Part shown: piece after piece, positions 34,866 through 41,999 of the stretch
How the letters are laid out: every line of letters begins with the position of its first letter
How positions within the stretch are numbered: the first letter of the stretch is position 1
Assembly (NCBI GenBank): GCA_020060215.1
Contig: JAGVAP010000034.1
Location: forward strand, 14,389 to 78,388
Length of the DNA: 64,000 bases
Reading direction: 5' to 3'
DNA from: Deltaproteobacteria bacterium
GTDB lineage: Bacteria; Desulfobacterota; DSM-4660; Desulfatiglandales; HGW-15
The notes under the pieces: generated by a model
Databases searched by the model: none
What the model was told of the DNA's origin: nothing
What the model saw: only the letters and a program-made list of their open reading frames with translations
Translations under genes and position numbers: made by a program

Positions 34866-36641
34866 TTATTCAAACTCCCTGATCGCGTCGATGGCGACGC
34901 CCATCGAGCAGTCCGTGTCCCGTTCCATGATGATGTCCACGACATAGGGAACCCCTGCATCCACGGCCCTTTGCAGGGCCGCCTTGATCTCCTTGGGATC
35001 GGTCACGCGCTCGCCCATGGCCCCGCAGGCCTGGGCGAATCTGACGAAATCGAAACCGCGTCCTTCGTTTTCGGCCACCTGGCTGACCTGGGAGACATTA
35101 TAGCTCGCCCTGGTCCCGGCGGTCGCCCTCATGGCCGCCTGCTCGGCCTGGATGGCCATCAGGCTGTCATACCATATCTGGACCTCGAAATCCATGTCGT
35201 ACCCGTACTTCTCGGCCTGCCGGATCAAGCCCAGATACCCGTTGTTCAGCACCACGATGACAAACGGGACCTTGTACATGACGGCCACGGGCAGGGCGTC
35301 CATGCAGAACTGGAATCCGAAATCCCCGACGATGTCCACCACCACCTTGTCGGGCCTGGCGACCTTGGCCCCGATGGAGGCGGGCATATCCCACCCCAGG
35401 GGACCGGCCCCGCCGCAGTCCAGATAGTGTCTCGGTTTGGATATCTTCTGGAGCTGGCCGGACCAGATCTGGTTCAGGCCGATGCAGGTCACGAACACGG
35501 TCTCCTCGTCGAAGAACTCGTTGATCTCTTTGAAGACCCGCTGGGGTTTGATCGGGACGTTGTTGTAATCGGTCTTTCGCTCCAGCTTGGTCCTGATCTG
35601 GGCGATGTCGATCTTCTTGGGATGGGGTTTGACCTTGCGCTTCTTCATCTCCTCGATCAGGGCCTGGAGGGTCAGCTTGGCATCGGCGCAGATACCGAGG
35701 TCGGGCATGATGTTCTTGCCCAGCTGGGCCGGGTCCACGTCGACATGGATGAACTTGCGGTTTCCCTTGTAGACCTTGAGATCCCCGGTATGGCGGTCAT
35801 TGAAACGGGCTCCGACCGCAAGGACCAGCGTGCTCTCCAGGAAGACCTGGTTCCCGGACCGGGTGTTGCATTGAATCCCCACGTGCCCCGCCATGAGAGG
35901 ATGGTTCCAGGGGATCCCGCTCTTGCCCATGTAGGAGCTGACCACCGGGATCTGGAGCATCTCCGCCAGGGCCACGAATTCCTTGCACGCATCCGCGATG
36001 ATGACCCCGCCACCGAGCAGCATGACGGGATGCTCTGCGGCGAGCAGCATGTCCGCCGCCTTCCGGATCTGCTTCGGGCCGGGCGGGGTGCGAAGGATGG
36101 GCAGAGGAGCGTCGACATCGGGGTCGAATTCGATCTCCTCCTTCTGCACATCCAGGGGAAGGTCGATCAATACCGGGCCCGGGCGGCCCTCGCGCATGAT
36201 CTTGAAGGCCTCTCGGAACACCCACGGCACCATGGCAGGGTCCTTGATGCAGTAAGACTTCTTGGTGATGGGCTTGACCACCTCGGCGATGTTCACGGCC
36301 TGAAAGGCCTCCCGGTCGAGTTGGGCGCGCACGTTCTGCCCCGTGATGGCAAGGATGGGGATGGAGTCGACCTGGGCCGTATAAAGCCCTGTGACGAAGT
36401 TGCTCGCCCCGGGACCGGAAGTCGCCGCGCAGACCCCGACCGTGCCGATGGCCCGGGCGTAGCCGTCCGCCATGTGAATAGCGCTCTCTTCATGGCGCGT
36501 CACCATGTGTTTGATGGTTCCCAGATCCTTCAGCGCCCGGTAGAAGGGGAGTATCCCCGCACCGGGAATGCCGAAGATGTGTCTGACTCCTTCGCTCTCG
36601 AGAATCCGCACTGCTGCTGCCATTGTGGTCATCTTAGCCAT
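34866..36641 (-). CDS. gcl: Glyoxylate carboligase-like ThDP enzyme with Glu51
   Basis: 591 residues. Start 'MAKM', 'FQAVNIAEVVKPITKK', 'DNVPVKPQ'-like 'NNVPIKPQRVFKEIN', and 'GGAGPLGWDMPA' follow glyoxylate carboligase closely. The ThDP motif 'GDFGFQFCMDALPVAV...NNGYLGLIRQ' is complete. However, E. coli Gcl has Val51 where most ThDP enzymes have the activating Glu, and here residue 51 is Glu (RHEESAIHM). So it may be an ancestral Gcl, or a relative acting on pyruvate or another 2-oxo acid. The product would be tartronate semialdehyde (from glyoxylate) or acetolactate (from pyruvate). AAAGGAGA precedes the ATG; the open frame further upstream is not coding. Confidence 0.82.
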   Translation of the reverse strand: MAKMTTMAAAVRILESEGVRHIFGIPGAGILPFYRALKDLGTIKHMVTRHEESAIHMADGYARAIGTVGVCAATSGPGASNFVTGLYTAQVDSIPILAITGQNVRAQLDREAFQAVNIAEVVKPITKKSYCIKDPAMVPWVFREAFKIMREGRPGPVLIDLPLDVQKEEIEFDPDVDAPLPILRTPPGPKQIRKAADMLLAAEHPVMLLGGGVIIADACKEFVALAEMLQIPVVSSYMGKSGIPWNHPLMAGHVGIQCNTRSGNQVFLESTLVLAVGARFNDRHTGDLKVYKGNRKFIHVDVDPAQLGKNIMPDLGICADAKLTLQALIEEMKKRKVKPHPKKIDIAQIRTKLERKTDYNNVPIKPQRVFKEINEFFDEETVFVTCIGLNQIWSGQLQKISKPRHYLDCGGAGPLGWDMPASIGAKVARPDKVVVDIVGDFGFQFCMDALPVAVMYKVPFVIVVLNNGYLGLIRQAEKYGYDMDFEVQIWYDSLMAIQAEQAAMRATAGTRASYNVSQVSQVAENEGRGFDFVRFAQACGAMGERVTDPKEIKAALQRAVDAGVPYVVDIIMERDTDCSMGVAIDAIREFE

Positions 36642-36915
36642 GGGCCTGTCTCTCCTTTCTTGGCTTCTTATCTGAGACCGCCTTGCACCGGCACGGCGGT
36701 TCGGGTGGATGGATGAGTAGAGATCCGGCTCCAGAGGGGCCGGCCTCGATCGCACCCCGGAGGGGTGAAGTGTATGGCGCGGACAAACCGGAATGCGGGA
36801 CTGATGGAAAGGGAAGAACAGTGGGCTTCGAACCCCGTCGTTCCGTGTTCCAACATTCCCATGGTTCCGGGAGACCCTTTTCCGGTGCCATGGACAAACC
36901 TGGTCTGTCCGTCTC

Positions 36916-37671
36916 TCACAGGCCGCTCTTGAACCCCAGCTCCCTGGAGATCGCAAGAGAACAAGACTTCACCGACCGGGCATAGGCCTTGATCTTGGCA
37001 GGGATGATCCTCATCCCGGCGCCCGAGATGGAGACGGCGCCGCAGGGCCTGCCGCGGTGATCCATCACCAGTGCCGCCACGCAGCGAACCCCTTTTTCCA
37101 TCTCCTCGTCATCCACCGAGTAGCCTGCGGCTCGGATCTGGACCAGCTCATCCATCAGCTTGCGGCGATCGGTGATGGTGCGGGGCGTGCGCGGGGTCAG
37201 CGGAATCCGCTCGAGATAGGCCTCCACCTCCGCGCGCGGCCAATGGCTCAGGAACATCTTGCCGACGCCGGTGCAGTAAAGGGGCGCCCTGGCCCCGGGC
37301 CTTGTGAAGAGCTGCAGCATGGAGTAGTGGCTCCGGACATGATCCAGGTAGGCGACATGGTCCCCGTCCTGAACGGCCAGGTTGACGGCCTCCTTGCACT
37401 CGGCCATCAGTCGTTCCAGGTGGGGCCTCGCGATCCCGGTCAGATTGAACTGCTGCTGGACCTTGGTCCCCAGCTCCAGGAATTGAACAGAAAGGGAGAG
37501 CCTTTTCGTCTCGGGGTCCTGCTTGACATATCGGCGCTCGATCAAGGTGGATGTAATACGGTGAACCGTTGGCGGAGGGTAGCCGGTGTGGGCGGAGAGC
37601 TCCCGGACCCCTATGCCCCCGGACTGGGCCATGGCCTCGATGATGTCCAGAACCTTGTGCAGAGATTTCAT
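36916..37671 (-). CDS. IclR-family transcription regulator
   Basis: 251 residues. The winged helix (about 1-65; 'GVRELSAHTGYPPPTVHRITSTLIERRYV') is followed by the effector domain with 'GPVGKMFLSHW'-like 'GVGKMFLSHWPRAEVEAYL' and 'GVRCVAALVMDHRGRPCGAVSISG'. Such proteins sense small carboxylates such as glyoxylate or pyruvate; the neighbouring gcl cluster is the likely target. The ATG at 37671 is abutted by a palindrome (37672-37690), fitting autoregulation. An earlier ATG at 37701 would place that palindrome inside the coding region. The gap to gcl is 274 bases. Confidence 0.88.
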   Translation of the reverse strand: MKSLHKVLDIIEAMAQSGGIGVRELSAHTGYPPPTVHRITSTLIERRYVKQDPETKRLSLSVQFLELGTKVQQQFNLTGIARPHLERLMAECKEAVNLAVQDGDHVAYLDHVRSHYSMLQLFTRPGARAPLYCTGVGKMFLSHWPRAEVEAYLERIPLTPRTPRTITDRRKLMDELVQIRAAGYSVDDEEMEKGVRCVAALVMDHRGRPCGAVSISGAGMRIIPAKIKAYARSVKSCSLAISRELGFKSGL

Positions 37672-37690
37672 TGTTCCACGTTTCGGAACA
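37672..37690. promoter_or_regulatory. Candidate IclR operator palindrome
   Basis: TGTTCC at 37672-37677 and GGAACA at 37685-37690 form a perfect inverted repeat with a 7-base spacer, directly before the iclR start codon. IclR-type regulators commonly bind such sites upstream of their own gene. Confidence 0.5.
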
Positions 37691-37827
37691 CAATTTTGCA
37701 TTCCGAGACGTTTTTACCTCGGTCGGCGGAGCGGTGTCAAGAGATTTGGAGCGCGGCGGGTGGTCGCAGCGGGTGGTTCAATCGTTCGTCCCGTGCGGGA
37801 TTTGGGTGTTCCGGATGGAGCTTTCAT

Positions 37828-40380
37828 TCAGTCGTCAACTTCATCTCTGTAATTCAGGTCCTTGGCCGACCGCTGATGCCTGATCCCTGACCGCTCGAAT
37901 CCGGAACGTCCGGGCAGCACATACCTGGTTGCCGGTCCGTTTCCCCTCTTCTCCAGGAGTCCCTTCCTGACCATATTCTGCAGATCGTAAATGGCCGTCC
38001 TGGACGGGACCCTGCCGCCGACGGCCCACTGATATTCCAGGCGGCTGATGCTCCCCTTCTCGATGATGAGGGGATAGGCCTTCTTCTGGCGAACATTGAG
38101 CCCTTCCGTGTCGCGGGGGGGGCGCGTTCCATCCGTATCCCGCTCTGCGGTCCCGGCCGTGGCGGCCGAGGGGGGAGCAAGGGCCGGAGAGACAGCCTTT
38201 TCAGCCTGTCCGCCGGTCTCCAGGAGGAACTCCTCCAACTGAATGACCGGCCCCTCGGACATGACCACGGACCTGGTCAGACAGTTCTTGAGCTCTCGGA
38301 CATTCCCCGGCCACTCGTATGACTTGAGCCTTTCGAGGGCGCCTTTGCTCATCCTCAGGTTTTCCTTGCGGGAGAGCCTCTTCGCATCGCCGAAGTAGTG
38401 CCTTACCAGGAGTGGAATATCCTCCCGGATCTCCCGGAGGGGCGGAGTTTGGATGGTGATGACGTTGAGCCGGTAGTAGAGGTCCTGCCGGAATTTCCCC
38501 GCGCTCACCAGCTCCTTCAAATCGGCGTTGGTGGCGGCGATCACGCGAACGTCCACCTCGATGCTCGCGTCGCTCCCCAGGGGTCTGAAGGTCCTCTGGG
38601 AGATGGCCCGAAGCAGGGCCTGCTGAACCGAAGGTGAAGCGGTCTGGATCTCGTCCAGGAAGAGGATCCCCCCGTTCGCCTCCAGGAACGCCCCCTTTCG
38701 ATCCTTCTTGGCCTCGGTAAAGGCGCCGGCCACGTGGCCGAACAGGCTGTCGAGCAGGAGATGCTCGTCCAGCTCTCCGCAATTGATGCAGACCAGGGGA
38801 TGACCCGATCTGCCGCTGTACCGGTGGATGGCCTCCGCCGCAAGCTGTTTCCCCGTCCCGGTCTCGCCGACAATCAGCACATCCGCATCCACCCCGGCCG
38901 CCTTCAGGATCTCCGCTTTGAGGCCCTGGATCCTCGCGCTATTCCCGATGATCTCCGGAATTTCGATGGGTAGAGAGCCTGTCCGTGCATGAGGTTCTTC
39001 CGCTCCGATCTCCGCGCTGACCCTGAGTACGGCCTCCTCCCTCAGCCGCTCGCTGATCCTGATCTGTTCGAGCTGCTCCTTCACCCTGGAGATCAGGGCG
39101 TTGATGCTGTCCTTCAGCAGGTCGGTCTCATATCCGGCCCGCGGGGTTTCCAGATATTCCATCCTGCCGCTCTGCTGCATCCTGTCCACCGCACGGGTCA
39201 GATCCGTCAGAGGACGTGTGATGTAATGGGCCAGGGAAAAAACCACCACGGCGAAGAGCAGAATGGCCCCGAAACTGACCGTGGACATGACGCCCATGTG
39301 TTTGTACCCGATCGCTTCGGTCATTCGGCTCCGGTCCACGAAGGCGACGCCGCCGTATATGAGCGGGGGTTTGTTGTTGCCCGTTGTGAAGAGCACAGGG
39401 CCAAAGGCACAGAAGTGCTCTTTGAACGTAGGGCTCTGGATCTCCAGGTTGGCGGTCTTGGTCACCCCGTATTTCCCCTGCTTGACCTGGTCGATCATGA
39501 CCCAGAAGCTCTCGAAACTGAAGTCGGGCTTGAACCCCGACGGATTCTCCGGGTTGCCCAGGATCCCCATGTACCCGTATCGGGCCAGATCCGTATTGAA
39601 GGCGGACTTCGGATCGGCCGGGTTTCCCGAGTCGAAGAGGATCCAGCCGTCCGTGTCGAAGAAGTAACTGTACCTCGTGTCGACACCCTCCGGAGGGAAA
39701 GGCGGGATCCTGGAATCACGCTGATGATAAGATGCGGAGATCTCCTTGAGGTTCTGCATCTCTACCGCGAGAACAAGGTATCCCAGCCTGTGCTCTCCAG
39801 AGAAGCAGGGCGTCCCGAAATAGACCGTGCTTGAGACCGACTTCAGGTTCGGGTTTTCCGGTATGGGAAAGGGGTATTCCATCCTCCTGACTCGTGAAAT
39901 CCATGTCTCACCGGGCTCGAGTCCTTTGATGTCGTCATAGAGGGCGAAGAGGTTAGGTCTTATATCGCCCGCCATACTCGCGGGGATCCGCTCGACCGTA
40001 TCCCCTTTTGCGACATAAACGGAGTGATCATCCCCACTTTGCGAAATAAACGCGAGCATCCGGTAGTCGATGCCCCCGATTTCCCTGATCAATGCCAGAT
40101 GCCGGCTCAATTTTGCCGGACTGGGTGGGTCTTGCGCGATGGTCAGGAGGTCTTTGCGACACCTCTCCAGGAACTGCTCCAGTTCGTGCACGAGGCTTGC
40201 TACGTGGATGCGTCCCTCGTTTTCCAGGGTGGCCCGGAGGAAGTTGGTCGATACCTCGTAGGTAGCATATCCGGTAACGAGCAACGCCATGACCGCCACA
40301 GGAATAAAGGTGGCAAGCATCCTCGTCTTAAGACTCAAACCCCTGGATTTAAGTCTCTTATATGTTTGGATCATCTTCAT
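37828..40380 (-). CDS. Membrane-anchored sigma-54-type AAA+ regulator, GAFTEA variant
   Basis: 850 residues. A membrane helix (about 18-36), a Cache-like periplasmic sensor, a second helix (about 367-390) and HAMP lead to a sigma-54-activator ATPase: Walker A GETGTGKQ near 504, Walker B 'GGILFLDEI' near 568, and 'YEWPGNVRELKNCL' near the end. The sigma-54 contact loop reads GAFTEA (about 550) instead of GAFTGA. The C-terminus lacks a Fis-type helix-turn-helix; it carries 'SISRLEYQWAVGG...SRTAIYDLQNMVRKGLLEKRG', which looks like a winged helix. It could be a membrane-bound transcription factor with altered or lost sigma-54 activation. AGGAGGAG-like GGAGGAG precedes the ATG. It diverges from the small genes at 40542. 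Confidence 0.8.
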   Translation of the reverse strand: MKMIQTYKRLKSRGLSLKTRMLATFIPVAVMALLVTGYATYEVSTNFLRATLENEGRIHVASLVHELEQFLERCRKDLLTIAQDPPSPAKLSRHLALIREIGGIDYRMLAFISQSGDDHSVYVAKGDTVERIPASMAGDIRPNLFALYDDIKGLEPGETWISRVRRMEYPFPIPENPNLKSVSSTVYFGTPCFSGEHRLGYLVLAVEMQNLKEISASYHQRDSRIPPFPPEGVDTRYSYFFDTDGWILFDSGNPADPKSAFNTDLARYGYMGILGNPENPSGFKPDFSFESFWVMIDQVKQGKYGVTKTANLEIQSPTFKEHFCAFGPVLFTTGNNKPPLIYGGVAFVDRSRMTEAIGYKHMGVMSTVSFGAILLFAVVVFSLAHYITRPLTDLTRAVDRMQQSGRMEYLETPRAGYETDLLKDSINALISRVKEQLEQIRISERLREEAVLRVSAEIGAEEPHARTGSLPIEIPEIIGNSARIQGLKAEILKAAGVDADVLIVGETGTGKQLAAEAIHRYSGRSGHPLVCINCGELDEHLLLDSLFGHVAGAFTEAKKDRKGAFLEANGGILFLDEIQTASPSVQQALLRAISQRTFRPLGSDASIEVDVRVIAATNADLKELVSAGKFRQDLYYRLNVITIQTPPLREIREDIPLLVRHYFGDAKRLSRKENLRMSKGALERLKSYEWPGNVRELKNCLTRSVVMSEGPVIQLEEFLLETGGQAEKAVSPALAPPSAATAGTAERDTDGTRPPRDTEGLNVRQKKAYPLIIEKGSISRLEYQWAVGGRVPSRTAIYDLQNMVRKGLLEKRGNGPATRYVLPGRSGFERSGIRHQRSAKDLNYRDEVDD

Positions 40381-40541
40381 ACACTCTCCTCCCGCCCGCC
40401 TGACCCTCGGTAGTGTACTCCTTTCAGGCAACAAGTCAATTGGCGCGACTCCGGTCCCCAAATTGCTACCGCTACACGGAAAGGAATGGTTTGCGCGATG
40501 ACAGGCATCCACCCGTCCATTGCTCGAAACGAAGGGTGACC

Positions 40542-40688
40542 ATGGAAACCTTGGATATCCCCCTGTGGGTAAAGCTCCTCGGCGTTTTTATCGCAGTGGC
40601 AGGCGTCTTCTTGCTTGCCGCATGGGACATCATCGTGGATTGGATTTCAGACACTGCAAAAGGGTTCCTTCGGAACGACAAGCGATAG
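40542..40688 (+). CDS. Single-helix micro-membrane protein A
   Basis: 48 residues. One hydrophobic helix (about 10-30, 'LLGVFIAVAGVFLLAAWDI') is followed by a short amphipathic, basic tail ending RNDKR. GAAGGG precedes the ATG. It shares the opening 'M-x-T-x-x-I-P-L-W-x-x-L-L-x-V' with the 33-residue peptide 54 bases downstream, so the two look paralogous. Both lie divergent to the membrane-anchored regulator gene, 161 bases away. No known family is recognised. Confidence 0.5.
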   Translation: METLDIPLWVKLLGVFIAVAGVFLLAAWDIIVDWISDTAKGFLRNDKR

Positions 40689-40742
40689 GCGGAGAGATCA
40701 TCCTTGTCGCTTTGGGTTCAACTACGTGAAAGAAGGCAGCGG

Positions 40743-40844
40743 GTGCAGACCGGATCGATACCCCTATGGATCAATTTGCTTTCCGTCGTCGTGGCACTTG
40801 TCCTGATCTATCTGCTTGCCGTCAACATGAGATCAAAGCGATAG
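40743..40844 (+). CDS. Single-helix micro-membrane protein B (33 aa)
   Basis: A 33-residue open frame with a GTG start, preceded by AGAAGG. It reads as one membrane helix ('PLWINLLSVVVALVLIYLLAV') ending NMRSKR. It aligns at its N-terminus with protein A (I-P-L-W then LL-x-V), and both end in basic residues. The matching arrangement argues that it is real despite its size. Function unknown; related locus peptides of this size often modulate a larger membrane protein. Confidence 0.4.
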   Translation: MQTGSIPLWINLLSVVVALVLIYLLAVNMRSKR

Positions 40845-40899
40845 GTCACCCCGGGACGGCGGCAGTTTTCTCATACAAAGAAGAAAGGAGGTTTTGCAC

Positions 40900-41214
40900 A
40901 TGTTCTGGAGAAAGAACAAGAACGACGGGCGACCGGTTTCCGTACCCGCCTCCATGGCCAGGTTGATCGGGGAGGAATGGGGTAAGATCCCGCGGACAGG
41001 GGATCACTGGGCGGAATATCTGGCCGTCATGAAAACGCGGAACGGCGCAGACGAAGTCGATGTCCGCATCTTCGACAAGTGGTGTGCCTCGGAGAAGAAG
41101 GTGGAGGTAAGGGGATACTCTTCGCTGGATCCTCACCCGGACCTCGTCCTTCTCGAGGGGTGGTTCGACCAAAAGTCGAAGAAGGGCGAAATCAAAGCCA
41201 GAAAAATAGGTTAA
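40900..41214 (+). CDS. Small hypothetical protein, EGW/EGY family, copy 1
   Basis: 104 residues, basic at both ends and with no membrane helix. The core 'DVRIFDKWCASEKKVEVRGYSSLDPHPDLVLLEGWF' recurs, divergently, in the genes at 41246 and 57937, so the three form a local family. AAAGGAGG precedes the ATG at 40900; the TTG at 40894 is not needed. It follows the micro-peptides within 56 bases, so they may be one operon. Role unknown. Confidence 0.62.
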   Translation: MFWRKNKNDGRPVSVPASMARLIGEEWGKIPRTGDHWAEYLAVMKTRNGADEVDVRIFDKWCASEKKVEVRGYSSLDPHPDLVLLEGWFDQKSKKGEIKARKIG

Positions 41215-41245
41215 TCCAGCATTTGTAGATGTAAAGGAGGCTGAG

Positions 41246-41590
41246 ATGTCGTGGAGGTTCTGGGACAGGGGCGCATCTGAAGGAAAGGGGGTGAAACTAC
41301 CCGGACCAAAGCCGATCCCCAACTCGATCGGCAGGGCATTGGTCGTCAAGAGGGGCGAGGACCCGGACTGGGTCTGGAGCCTCAGGTGCGTGGAACGGCC
41401 GAGGGATGGCATGAAGGAGTGCTGGGACATCAGGGTGTTCGACGAGCATTCCGCTTCCGAGAAGAAAATTTCCGTCCGGGATTACAACTCCCTGGAGATC
41501 GCACCGGAGCTCATCCTTTTTGAAGGATGGTACAACAAAAGGACCAGTGAAGCCGCGGTGGTGAACCGGAATCACCCGTCCAGGGGATGA
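41246..41590 (+). CDS. Small hypothetical protein, EGW/EGY family, copy 2
   Basis: 114 residues. It pairs with the previous gene: 'DIRVFDEHSASEKKISVRDYNSLEIAPELILFEGWYN' aligns with the same region there. The N-terminus differs (MSWRFWDRGASEGKG). AAAGGAGG sits 5 bases before the ATG. The gap to the previous gene is 31 bases. Local duplication followed by divergence is the simplest reading. Role unknown. Confidence 0.62.
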   Translation: MSWRFWDRGASEGKGVKLPGPKPIPNSIGRALVVKRGEDPDWVWSLRCVERPRDGMKECWDIRVFDEHSASEKKISVRDYNSLEIAPELILFEGWYNKRTSEAAVVNRNHPSRG

Positions 41591-41636
41591 TTTTCGGATG
41601 GTTGCATGGAATCGATAACGGATCCAAGGAGACAAT

Positions 41637-41906
41637 ATGGCAACAGTCAGCAAGAAGGAGATCCTGGAGAAGATGGAGGAATTGAAGAACGGCTCCGCCC
41701 TCGGTCTCAGACTGGGGCAGGTCTTCGGGGGCGGCTATGTGTTCATTGAGCTCAACCCCGCCTACCCCCAGAAGGGACAGAAGAAGTACCTGATGCGGTG
41801 GGGGAAAGAGGAGGCGCAGACAAGGGCCCAAGCACCGTTCATGGTGACGGACAAGGCAAAGAGCATTGCGGGCTGGATCTCGGATCGGGCCCCGCAGTGG
41901 ATTTAG
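41637..41906 (+). CDS. Small hypothetical protein
   Basis: 89 residues, soluble, lysine-rich N-terminus (MATVSKKEILEKMEEL) then 'ALGLRLGQVFGGGYVFIELNP', a short beta region, and a C-terminal 'AKSIAGWISDRAPQW'. AAGGAG precedes the ATG. It is the fifth small gene in the rightward cluster beginning at 40542. No homology is recognised. It converges on the UbiB-like gene. Confidence 0.58.
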   Translation: MATVSKKEILEKMEELKNGSALGLRLGQVFGGGYVFIELNPAYPQKGQKKYLMRWGKEEAQTRAQAPFMVTDKAKSIAGWISDRAPQWI

Positions 41907-41999
41907 AAAGTTTCCTCACCGAGATCTTGCCTCCTCACGCCGCGCAAGCGCCGGTGCTTCGGGCGGCGGCAAGCGGAACCGCGCTGATCGCTGATCCCC

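Noticed and set aside
34047..36716. A 889-codon open frame on the plus strand
   Set aside because: It lies wholly antisense to the larA and gcl-like genes, whose motifs are intact; high GC content keeps the antisense frame open.
36825..36855. A tRNA-like T-loop (GGTTCGAAGCC on the minus strand)
   Set aside because: No acceptor, D-arm or anticodon arm can be built around it.
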